A stretch of 64,000 nt of DNA, from positions 1 through 64,000 of the forward strand of contig CAYQTL010000014.1 in NCBI GenBank assembly GCA_964420405.1, read 5' to 3'. The stretch's first letter is position 1. The number at the start of each line of letters is the position of its first letter. The stretch comes from CAYQTL01 sp964420405 (GTDB lineage: Bacteria > Acidobacteriota > Thermoanaerobaculia > Thermoanaerobaculales > Sulfomarinibacteraceae). The notes under the pieces were generated by a model. The model saw only the letters and a program-made list of their open reading frames with translations. It did no database searches and was not told the origin of the DNA. Below, piece after piece: positions 53,407-62,587 of this stretch. Both the position numbers and the translations under genes were made by a program.

Positions 53407-53436
53407 ACGACGCCCCGCCGGACGGCGGGGCGTCGT
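53407..53436 (-). terminator. Hairpin after rpoD
   Basis: A perfect 13-bp stem (ACGACGCCCCGCC with GGCGGGGCGTCGT) around a four-base loop, about 30 bases downstream of the rpoD stop. No T-tract follows on the minus strand, so it may terminate weakly or block 3' exonuclease. Confidence 0.65.
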
Positions 53437-53468
53437 TCACTGACGTTCGAGTGGCGGGCTGGCGGGCC

Positions 53469-55160
<1,692 letters not shown>

Positions 55161-55557
55161 TCTCGAGTCCTCCGCGTGGCGGGTCGTCCGGGGAGGGCGG
55201 CCGCACGTGACAGCGCCGCGGCCCCTGATGAGATGTGCCGGCCGCGGCGTAGCTTGCACAACAGATCGCGCACCACAGCTCTTCCCTTGGAGGGAGCCGT
55301 CACCGGCTGGTGTCCGTGTCGGGGTTGTCGATCGGGATCGGCCAGGGGTCGCGGTGCTCGGCCTGCGGTGCCCGCCTCCTCACCATCGAAGGGAATATGG
55401 GCCCCGGCCGGCCGTTTGGCAACCCCGGTCGGCGTCACGATCGCACGGATGCTGCCTTGTAGGGTGTCGAGAGACCGAAAGCGACCCGTGCCGGCGGACT
55501 CGTGACGACATCGGCGGCGGACGCCCGGTGCGACCTCCCGTGCGACAATGGCTCCCC
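55161..55557. other. rpoD-dnaG divergent intergenic region
   Basis: A 397-base divergent spacer with a good minus-strand promoter for rpoD (55394-55422), which leaves a leader of about 230 bases. A single CGGGAT-type motif occurs near 55333. No small gene, riboswitch or clear dnaG promoter is seen, apart from GACAAT (55544-55549), eight bases before the dnaG GTG. Confidence 0.6.
55394..55422 (-). promoter_or_regulatory. rpoD: Sigma-70-type promoter of rpoD
   Basis: On the minus strand, TTGCCA (55417-55422) is separated by 17 bases from CATATT (55394-55399). The -35 matches consensus at five of six and the -10 at four of six positions. It is about 230 bases upstream of the rpoD start. Confidence 0.65.
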
Positions 55558-57315
55558 GTGCCCGACGTGGACCTCGGACCCGACGTGATCGCCCGCGTGC
55601 GCGAGGCCGTCGACCTGGTCGAGGTGGTCTCCGACCACGTCCGCCTCACGCGCCGCGGCCGCGGCTTCGAGGGCCTGTGCCCGTTCCACGACGAGAAGAC
55701 GCCGTCGTTCTCGGTCGATCCCGAGAAGGGCCTGTACTACTGCTTCGGCTGTCACCAGGGGGGCGACGCCTTCCGGTTCGTGATGGAGCTCGAGCGGCTC
55801 TCCTTCCCCGAGGCGGTGGAGCAGCTCGCGCGCCGTTTCGGCGTCGACCTCCCGGCCGCCAGCCCCGACGCCCGCCGACGGCGGCGGGACGCCGATCGCA
55901 TCCGGTCGCTGCTGGAGGAGGCGCAGCACTTCTTCGCAACACGGCTGGTGGGCGCCGAGGGAGCGGCGGCGCGGCGGGAGCTGGAGCGCCGCGGTTTCGG
56001 CCGCGACGGGTGGAGCGACTTCGGGTTCGGGTTCGCGCCGGGCGGCTGGCGCAGCCTGACGGACGAGCTCGGCCGACGCCATCCGCCGGGCGCCCTCGTC
56101 CAGGCCGGCCTCGCCGTCGAGTCGGACCGGGGACGCGAGCCCTACGACCGGTTCCGGGACCGGCTCATGTTCCCGATCCGGTCCGCCGACGGCCGGCTGG
56201 TGGCGTTCGGCGGCCGGGTCCTCGGCGACGGCGAGCCGAAGTACCTGAACTCGCCGGAGAGCGACCTGTTCCGCAAACGGTCGACCCTGTTCGCGCTCGA
56301 CCGCGCGAAGCGGTCCGTCGGCGACCGCGGCGAGGTGGTGGTGGTGGAGGGGTACTTCGACTGCCTGTCGCTGCACCGGGTCGGCGTCGACTGGGCGGTG
56401 GCGACCCTCGGCACCGCGCTGACCTCCGAGCACGCCAGCCTGCTGCGCCGCCGCCTCGGTGACGGCGGCACGGCGGTGCTGTGCTACGACGCGGATACGG
56501 CCGGCCGGCGGGCCGCCGTCGCCGGCGCGAAGGTCCTGCTGGGGGCGGGGATCGACGTCGCCGTGCTGTCGCTGCCGGAGGGCACAGACCCCGACGACGT
56601 CGTACGCGAGGGCGGCCGGGACGCGTTCGAGGCCCAGCTCGCCGGCCGCCGGCCGCTGCTCGAGCTGCTGGTGGATGGCCTGCCGCCGCATCCGGCGGAG
56701 CGCCGGGTGGCAGCGCTCGGCCTGCTGCCGGTGGTGGCGGCCGCGGTCGACCCGGCGTCACGCCAGTCGATGCTCGAGCGGCTCGCCCGCGAGACCGACC
56801 TGCCGATGGCCGCGCTGGTCGAACAGCTCGCGCGGGCCGCGCGGACCGAGCGCCGCGGCGACGGTCCGGCGCCCGCGCCGGCGGTGTCGGCGCCGGTGCC
56901 GGCCGGCGAGCGGCGCCTGCTGCACGCGCTGCTGACCGGCGACCCGGGGCTCCGTCGCCGGGTGCTCGACCTGGTGGAGACCGACGAGGTCAGCGACCGG
57001 CGAGTGCGGGCGGTGGTCGCGGCGGTCCGCGAGATGGCACCGGAGATCCTCGCCGACGAGGGTCGCCTCCAGGCGAGCCTGATGGCCCGCGACGAGCTCG
57101 CGGCCGTGGTCGCCGAGGTCCACGCCCGGGACCTGCCGGCGCTGGAGGCCGACCGGCTCGAGGCCCAGCTGCGCCAGCTCGAGCGCCGTCGCGCACGTCG
57201 CGACCTCAAGCGGCGGACCCGCGCCCTGATGGAGGCCGAGCGGGCCGGGACGGGGGACGACGCGCTGCGCCTGCTCGAGGAGCAGCGCGACCGGCTGCGG
57301 AGCGGGGGGGAGTAG
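55558..57315 (+). CDS. dnaG: DNA primase
   Basis: A 585-residue primase. The zinc domain has CPFHDEKTPSF and CFGC (Cys41, His44, Cys62, Cys65). The RNA polymerase core follows (FGFAPGGWRSL, RDRLMFPIRSADGRLVAFGGRVLGD over 200-235; toprim VVVVEGYFDCLSLH and CYDADTAGRRAA). The C-terminal helicase-binding part is divergent, as usual. The GTG start has no Shine-Dalgarno; GACAAT eight bases upstream suggests a leaderless message. A second GTG three codons on is also possible. Confidence 0.95.
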   Translation: MPDVDLGPDVIARVREAVDLVEVVSDHVRLTRRGRGFEGLCPFHDEKTPSFSVDPEKGLYYCFGCHQGGDAFRFVMELERLSFPEAVEQLARRFGVDLPAASPDARRRRRDADRIRSLLEEAQHFFATRLVGAEGAAARRELERRGFGRDGWSDFGFGFAPGGWRSLTDELGRRHPPGALVQAGLAVESDRGREPYDRFRDRLMFPIRSADGRLVAFGGRVLGDGEPKYLNSPESDLFRKRSTLFALDRAKRSVGDRGEVVVVEGYFDCLSLHRVGVDWAVATLGTALTSEHASLLRRRLGDGGTAVLCYDADTAGRRAAVAGAKVLLGAGIDVAVLSLPEGTDPDDVVREGGRDAFEAQLAGRRPLLELLVDGLPPHPAERRVAALGLLPVVAAAVDPASRQSMLERLARETDLPMAALVEQLARAARTERRGDGPAPAPAVSAPVPAGERRLLHALLTGDPGLRRRVLDLVETDEVSDRRVRAVVAAVREMAPEILADEGRLQASLMARDELAAVVAEVHARDLPALEADRLEAQLRQLERRRARRDLKRRTRALMEAERAGTGDDALRLLEEQRDRLRSGGE

Positions 57316-57381
57316 CGGCGCGGCCCGCCCCGCGTCCGTGCCCTCCGATGCATCGGCAGGCGCAGGCGCAGGCGCCGGGTC

Positions 57382-59739
57382 TCACCCCACCTCCACCTCG
57401 GTCACCCCCGTGCCCCCCCGGCTCTGGGGGGGATGGCGGAACGAGCGGACCGCCGGATGGGTCGAGCACACCTCGCGGACGGTGCGCCGCAGCGTGCCGG
57501 TGCCGTGGCCGTGGACCACCCGGACGCGGCACGGTCCGGCCGCCAGCGCCCGGTCGAGGAACCGCTCGAGCTCGGACCGCGCCTCCTCGGCGTCGAGGCC
57601 GAGCAGCTTGAGCTCGCGCTCGCTCGGCTCCTCGACCGTGACCTCCACCGCCGTGCGGGGCTGCCGCCGAGGCTGCCCGACGGCAGCCAGGTCGCCGGCG
57701 TCGACCCACATCCGGCTGCTGCCGACCGCCACCCGGGCCTGGCGGCCCCGGACCTCCTCGAGCACGCCCTCGCCGCCGAGCGAGACCAGACGGACCCGGT
57801 CGCCGGGGGCCAGCGACGCCGGGGGGTCGGCGGAGGGTGGACCCGGCGCCACCTCCTCCAGGTCGAGGGCCTCCCGCCGGACGGCGGCGCGCGCGCGCTT
57901 GCCGAGCGGGCGCCGGTCGCGGGTCGCCTCCTCGAGCTGCTCCAGCGCCCGGTCCAGATGGCGTTTGGCGCGGGCGCGCAGCTTCTCGCGCTCGCTCGCG
58001 AGGGTGTGGTCGACCTCGGCCGCCCTCCGCTCGAGCGCCTCGCGCTGCTCGGCGAGCTCGCGCAGCCTCCCGTCGACCGTCCGCTGGCGCAGCTGCAGCT
58101 CGCCGCGCTCGGCCAGCAGCTCGCCCTCCAGCGCCTCGAGCCGCCGCAGCCAGCGGTCCAGCACCAGGTGGTCGTCGCCGAGCAGACCACCGGCGCGCGC
58201 CAGCACCGGCGCCGGGATCCCGACGGCGGCCGCGATCTCGAGGCCGCGGGACCGCCCCGGCCGGCCCACCCGCAGGCGGAAGGTGGGACGGCCCGCGACG
58301 TCGTCGTACTCCATCGCGCCGTTGTCCATCCCGGAGCTGGACGTCGCCGACATCGCGATCGAGGCCAGGTGGGTGGTGGCGACCGTCAGGCAGCCCCGCG
58401 CGGTGAGCTCCTCGAGGATCGCGCAGCCGAGGGCGGCGCCCTCGAGCGGGTCGGTGCCGGCGCCGAGCTCGTCGTACAGCACGAGGGTGCCGGGTCCGCA
58501 GTCGGCGAGCAGGCCGGCGGTCGCCGTCATCGCCCCGGAGAAGGTGGACAGGTCGGCCGAGACGTCCTGCTCGTCGCCGATGTGGCACCACAGGCGGTCG
58601 TAGGCGGGGATCGCGGTGCCGTCGTCGGCGGGCAGCGGGACGCCGCGGAACGCCAGCTGGACCATCAGGCCGACGGTCTTCAGCACCACCGTCTTGCCGC
58701 CGGCGTTGGGCCCGGACACCACCAGCGTCCGCACGCCCTCGGGGAGTCGCATGTCCAGCGGCACCGCCCGGCGGCCGCCGTCCGAGCCGAACAGCTCCCG
58801 CCGGAGGGGGCCGAGCCGCTCGTCGAGCAGGGGATGACGCGCGCCGCGCAGCACCAGCTCGTCGCCGCCGGGGGTCACCACGCGGCCCTCCACCACCTGC
58901 CCGAACAGGACCTTCGCCTGGGCGGCGTCCAGCTCCGCCGCGATCTCCACCGCCCGCCGGAGGTCGTCGCGGCAGGCGCCGAAAGCCGCCGCCACCTCCG
59001 CCAGGATGCGCCGCTCCTCGGCCTCGGCCCGGGCCGCGGCGTCGACCAGGTCGTTGTTGAGCTCGACCACCGCGAACGGCTCGACAAAGGCGGTCGCGCC
59101 GGTGCCCGAGGCGTCGAGCAGCAGGCCCGGCAGCTGACCCCTCGAGGCGGCGCGGACGGGGAGGCAGTAGCGGTCGCGGCGCACCGTCGGCGGCGCGTCG
59201 GTCACGACGTCCGGATGCTGCCGGCGGATCACCTCGAGATGGGCGAGCACCTGCTGGCGCGACCTCACGACCTGGCGGCGCAGCCGCGCCAGCTCGGGAG
59301 ACGCGTCGTCGGGAACGGTGCCGTCGCGGCCGAGCCGGGGCGACGCCCAGCCGACGAGCTCCGCGAGGTCCGGCAGATCCCCTGCGAGGCGCCGCATCGC
59401 GTCGAGGCGCTCGCCGGCCGTGAGCAGGCGCCGTCGTATCGCCACCACCCGGCGGGCGAAGGCGACCATGGTCAGCAGGCCGGCGGGCTCGAGGGGGATC
59501 TGGGCGCCCTCCTCGAGGTGGACGACGGCGTCGTCGACGCCCGCGAACGGGAGGCTGCCGCCGTCGTCGACCAGCGACGCCATCTGCTCCGTCAGGTGGC
59601 AGGCGGCGATCGCGTCGGCGGCGGTGGGCAGGCGGCCGGAGCCCAGACAGAGCTGGCGGCCCATGCGCGTGCGCGCGTGGGCCGCCACCAGCTGGAGCAC
59701 GGGCTCGAGGTCCAGCTCGCGTGCGATCGGTCGGCGCAT
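57382..59739 (-). CDS. mutS2: Endonuclease MutS2
   Basis: A 785-residue MutS-family ATPase without the mismatch-recognition domain. It has a clamp-like helical region, the Walker A TLVVSGPNAGGKTVVLKTVGL, DISADLSTFSGAM-like segment (QDVSADLSTFSGAM), LVLYDELGAGTDPLEGAALG (Walker B), a Gln/Glu/Arg-rich coiled coil, and a C-terminal Smr nuclease domain (LLGLDAEEARSELERFLD, VVHGHGTGTLR). It has roles in recombination control or collided-ribosome rescue in other bacteria. It starts 11 bases after the rpsU stop. Confidence 0.95.
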   Translation of the reverse strand: MRRPIARELDLEPVLQLVAAHARTRMGRQLCLGSGRLPTAADAIAACHLTEQMASLVDDGGSLPFAGVDDAVVHLEEGAQIPLEPAGLLTMVAFARRVVAIRRRLLTAGERLDAMRRLAGDLPDLAELVGWASPRLGRDGTVPDDASPELARLRRQVVRSRQQVLAHLEVIRRQHPDVVTDAPPTVRRDRYCLPVRAASRGQLPGLLLDASGTGATAFVEPFAVVELNNDLVDAAARAEAEERRILAEVAAAFGACRDDLRRAVEIAAELDAAQAKVLFGQVVEGRVVTPGGDELVLRGARHPLLDERLGPLRRELFGSDGGRRAVPLDMRLPEGVRTLVVSGPNAGGKTVVLKTVGLMVQLAFRGVPLPADDGTAIPAYDRLWCHIGDEQDVSADLSTFSGAMTATAGLLADCGPGTLVLYDELGAGTDPLEGAALGCAILEELTARGCLTVATTHLASIAMSATSSSGMDNGAMEYDDVAGRPTFRLRVGRPGRSRGLEIAAAVGIPAPVLARAGGLLGDDHLVLDRWLRRLEALEGELLAERGELQLRQRTVDGRLRELAEQREALERRAAEVDHTLASEREKLRARAKRHLDRALEQLEEATRDRRPLGKRARAAVRREALDLEEVAPGPPSADPPASLAPGDRVRLVSLGGEGVLEEVRGRQARVAVGSSRMWVDAGDLAAVGQPRRQPRTAVEVTVEEPSERELKLLGLDAEEARSELERFLDRALAAGPCRVRVVHGHGTGTLRRTVREVCSTHPAVRSFRHPPQSRGGTGVTEVEVG

Positions 59740-59750
59740 CCCGGTTCGGG

Positions 59751-59963
59751 CTAGAGCAGCCCGGCCTTCCGCTGCTTCGCGATCTTGCGGAGCATCTTCT
59801 TGCGGGCCTGGATCATCTGACGCTTGCGACGCTCCGACGGCTTCTCGTAGAAGCGGCGTCGCTTCACCTCGGAGAGGATGCCGGCCTTCTCGCACTTGCG
59901 CTTGAAGCGGCGCAGTGCCTGCTCGAACGACTCGTTGTCACGTACCGTCACTCCGGTCGGCAT
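59751..59963 (-). CDS. rpsU: 30S ribosomal protein S21
   Basis: A 70-residue basic S21 (VTVRDNESFEQALRRFKRKCEKAGIL, REFYEKPSERRK-like RRRFYEKPSERRKRQ). A near-perfect Shine-Dalgarno, GGAGGTGATG, lies upstream of the ATG, the strongest in the window. S21 helps initiation; its gene is near rpoD and dnaG as in the E. coli macromolecular operon, but here is coupled to mutS2. Confidence 0.97.
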   Translation of the reverse strand: MPTGVTVRDNESFEQALRRFKRKCEKAGILSEVKRRRFYEKPSERRKRQMIQARKKMLRKIAKQRKAGLL

Positions 59964-60085
59964 GGTGTCTCATCACCTCCTCTCCTCGCGGGAGCCCCGC
60001 CTCTGTCTCGACCCTCGACGGACCGCGCGGCGGGACAGTACCACGCAGGGTAGCTGCCGTCCAGCGCGACGGTCCTCCGAGGCAC

Positions 60086-60119
60086 CGACGCCCGCGCAGC
60101 CGGAGGCGCGCGGGCGTCG
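60086..60119 (-). terminator. Hairpin after the coiled-coil lipoprotein gene
   Basis: A 12-bp perfect stem (CGACGCCCGCGC with GCGCGGGCGTCG) and a 10-base loop lie about 50 bases after the lipoprotein stop. There is no clear T-tract, so it may act as a stability element or weak terminator before rpsU. Confidence 0.6.
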
Positions 60120-60167
60120 AGGTCGTGCCCGGAACCGCCGGAGCGGCGACCGCTGCGGCGCCCAGGC

Positions 60168-60962
60168 TCAGTCGGAGACCACCTTGGTCTTGACCGCGTC
60201 GAAGTTCTTCTCGTAGACCTTGCCGGTCTTGATCCGGAAGTAGACCGCAGCGGCGCCGCCCTCGCGCTTGGGGTACAGCCACATCTCGACGCCCTGCTCC
60301 TCGTCGGTCCGGATGTTGCCGTAGTATGGAACGCCGGCCGTCTCACGGACCTCGTCGGCGGTCATCCCCTTCGCGATCTGGTCGAACCGCTCCTGGTTGA
60401 TGAAGCGCAGCTCCTCGAACCGCTCGACGGTGGCGACGAGCTCCGGGTAGGGCTCGAACGGGGTCGCCGCATAGTAGCTCTGGGCGGTCGACAGCTGGTT
60501 GATCGCCTTCTTGTAGTCGCCGGCCTTCGCCACCGTGTCGGACGCGATCAGGATCGACTCGGCGCTGTAGATCTCGAGCGCTTGCCGGGTGATGTCGGCG
60601 TCCGGCATCTCGTTCAGCGCGACATTCAAGAAGTCCGCGAGCTGGGTCTGTACCTGCTCGAACGCGGTGTCGCGGGCGGCCTCGAGCTCGGGCAGCCGGG
60701 TCTCGAGCTCGGCGAGCCGCTGCTGCTGCTCCTCGCTGCGCCTGGCGGCCGCGATGTCCTGCAGCTCGGCCATCTCCGCCTCGGCGGCGGCGATGTCCGT
60801 GCGGGTCTGCTGCAGCTGGTCGTACGCCTGTCGGATCTGCTCGAGCTGGGTTTCGAGCTCGGCGAGGCGGATCTCCTCCTCGGAGGGACCGCCGGCGCAT
60901 CCGGGGACGACGAGGGCCGCGATCGCGACAACGGCCCAGGACAGCGCAACACTCCTCTTCAT
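60168..60962 (-). CDS. Coiled-coil lipoprotein with BamE/SmpA-like C-terminal domain
   Basis: A 264-residue lipoprotein. The signal ends in LVVPGCAGG (Cys22). Residues about 28-110 form a Glu/Gln-rich coiled coil (IRLAELETQLEQIRQAYDQL). A helical TPR-like part follows (QALEIYSAESILIASDTVAKAGDYKKAINQL), then KGMTADEVRETAGVPYYGN, VEMWLYPKREGG and YFRIKTGKVYE, reminiscent of the SmpA/OmlA (BamE) fold. GGGAGG precedes the ATG. Function unknown; probably an outer-membrane or periplasmic structural lipoprotein. Confidence 0.75.
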   Translation of the reverse strand: MKRSVALSWAVVAIAALVVPGCAGGPSEEEIRLAELETQLEQIRQAYDQLQQTRTDIAAAEAEMAELQDIAAARRSEEQQQRLAELETRLPELEAARDTAFEQVQTQLADFLNVALNEMPDADITRQALEIYSAESILIASDTVAKAGDYKKAINQLSTAQSYYAATPFEPYPELVATVERFEELRFINQERFDQIAKGMTADEVRETAGVPYYGNIRTDEEQGVEMWLYPKREGGAAAVYFRIKTGKVYEKNFDAVKTKVVSD

Positions 60963-60984
60963 GGCTCCTCCCTTCGCCGCGGCA

Positions 60985-61013
60985 ACGCTAGCAGAATCGG
61001 CGTCGTGAGACAA
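60985..61013 (-). promoter_or_regulatory. Sigma-70-type promoter of the coiled-coil lipoprotein gene
   Basis: On the minus strand, TTGTCT (61008-61013) with a 17-base spacer and TAGCGT (60985-60990). The match to consensus is moderate (four and three of six), but the spacing and the 22-base distance to the start codon are right. Confidence 0.5.
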
Positions 61014-61143
61014 CGGCGGCAGCCGTGGACGCGATCGCGGATCGACGCGAATTCGCGGCCCGATTTGTCTCGCCGCCGGGCACACATTCCGCGTCGGAAT
61101 TCGACCGTCGCCACGGCTGGCCGGCGGCCGCCGGCGCGGTTCC

Positions 61144-61173
61144 TTGACGGGACCGGACGGCGGTGGTGATAAT
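61144..61173 (+). promoter_or_regulatory. Sigma-70-type promoter of the GAF-like protein gene
   Basis: TTGACG (61144-61149), an 18-base spacer and GATAAT (61168-61173), each matching consensus at five of six positions, with TG immediately upstream of the -10 core. The start codon follows after 28 bases with GGAGG in between. This is the best promoter match in the window. Confidence 0.75.
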
Positions 61174-61201
61174 GCCGTGAACGGCCAGAGGTGGAGGCAC
61201 C

Positions 61202-62587
61202 ATGGACGCCAACAACCCGATTCTCGAGCAGTTGCGCCAGGCACAGACGCGCGGCGTGGACGTGGTGAGGAACCGGCTCGACGCCCTCGTCGAGAAGCTC
61301 GAAGAGCTGGTTCGGACGACGCGGGAGTCGCTGCACGAAGCGGTACCCGATTCCCCCGAGGAGCTGTTCCCGGTCGCGGACGTGGCGGCCGCGGTCTCCG
61401 GCCTCGCGGCACGGACCGAGGCCGCAGAGGAGCGCGTCGCCGAGCTCGAGACCGCGTTGGCCGAGTCCGAGGGCGCGCGCGCCGAGGCCGACAGCGCCGC
61501 GACCGGCGTGTCGCTCGAGCTGCTGCGCTCGATGGACGCCGCGCGCTCCCAGTCGGAGCTGCTGCGTGAGCTGCTGCCGCGGCTGGCGGACTCCGTCGGC
61601 CGCGCGGTGGTGCTCGTGCTGCGCTCGGGAGAGATCTCGGCGTGGAGCGGGATCGGCGTCACCGACGGCGAGAGGCTCCGCGGCTGGCACGCGCCGGTGG
61701 CGGACTCGCCGGTGTTCGAGCGGTTCGCCCGGGAGGTCCGGCCGGTCCACTTCCTGCCCGCCGACGACCCGGTCATGGCGCGCTGGCTGGCCGACGAGGA
61801 GACACCGCTGGAGGCCCTGATCCTGCCGGTGTGCCTGCGGGGCAAGCTGATGGGCGGCATCTACGTCGACCGTCTCGAGGACCGGCCGTGGGACACCGGG
61901 ACCGCGCAGGCGATGGTCGCGCTGACCTGCTGGATGATCGACACTCTGCACCATCGGCAGACGCCGCCGTCGCCGATGCTGGCCGAGCCGGTCCGCCTCG
62001 TGGAGCCACCTGCTCCGGAGTCGCGGCCGGAGCCGGCGCCGTTCGAGGAGCCTGCAGCGGCGCCCGAGCTCGAGCCGGAGCCGGAACCCGAGCCGGAGGC
62101 GGAACCCGAGCCGGAGCCGGAGCCCGAGGAGGGCGCCGGTACCGAGCCCGCCGAGGTCGAGGTCGACGTCGAGGAGGAGTTCGACCCGTCCGCCACCGTA
62201 CGGGTCGAGGTGGAGCCCCCGCCGCCGCCGCCGGAGCCCGAGCTGGACGTGCAGCCGGCCGAGGAGCCGCCGCCGGTCGCGCCGGTGGCGCCGCCGCCCC
62301 CGGCCGAGGCGCCCGCCGAGATCTCTCCGGAGGACGAGGCGCGCCACGAGGAGGCCCGTCGCTTCGCCCGCCTGCTGGTGTCCGAGATCAAGCTGTACAA
62401 CGAGGAGGAGGTCGAGGAGGGACGGGCCGCCGGCGACCTCTACCACCGGCTGAGGGAGGACGTCGACCGCAGCCGGGAGATGTACGAGAAGCGGATTCCG
62501 CCCGAGGTTCGTGCGGCCCGGGACTACTTTCACGAGGAGCTCGTCCGCATCCTGGCCGACGGCGATCCGGACGCGCTCGGGATGTGA
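61202..62587 (+). CDS. GAF-like domain protein with Glu/Pro-rich linker
   Basis: A 461-residue protein. An N-terminal coiled coil (about 1-110; LVEKLEELVRTTRESL) leads into a GAF-like domain (about 115-250; LLPRLADSVGRAVVLVLRSGEISAW, LILPVCLRGKLMGGIYVDRLED). A long Glu/Pro-rich linker follows (about 255-375, with runs of EPEPEP and PPPPPPEPE), then a compact helical domain (RFARLLVSEIKLYNEEEVEEG, RSREMYEKRIPPEVRAARDYF) seen in other proteins of delta-proteobacteria and Acidobacteriota. The role is unknown; a cell-envelope or signalling scaffold is possible. It is coupled by GTGA to a cell-wall enzyme-like gene. Confidence 0.75.
   Translation: MDANNPILEQLRQAQTRGVDVVRNRLDALVEKLEELVRTTRESLHEAVPDSPEELFPVADVAAAVSGLAARTEAAEERVAELETALAESEGARAEADSAATGVSLELLRSMDAARSQSELLRELLPRLADSVGRAVVLVLRSGEISAWSGIGVTDGERLRGWHAPVADSPVFERFAREVRPVHFLPADDPVMARWLADEETPLEALILPVCLRGKLMGGIYVDRLEDRPWDTGTAQAMVALTCWMIDTLHHRQTPPSPMLAEPVRLVEPPAPESRPEPAPFEEPAAAPELEPEPEPEPEAEPEPEPEPEEGAGTEPAEVEVDVEEEFDPSATVRVEVEPPPPPPEPELDVQPAEEPPPVAPVAPPPPAEAPAEISPEDEARHEEARRFARLLVSEIKLYNEEEVEEGRAAGDLYHRLREDVDRSREMYEKRIPPEVRAARDYFHEELVRILADGDPDALGM

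Larger units (their letters stand above)
52722..53468. repeat. Long spacer with hexamer arrays, REP pair and CAGCGA tail
   Basis: The 747 bases between the rpoD stop and the tRNA contain a tRNA promoter, a GGGATC/GGGAAC arm (52917-52951), a REP-like pair (stems at 53032-53048 and 53089-53105), and a GATCCC arm (53245-53263) followed by a CAGCGA-rich tail to about 53345. The tail repeats, with about 40 of the first 46 bases identical, the element at 51073-51012 on the other strand. No gene is supported in the interval. Confidence 0.75.
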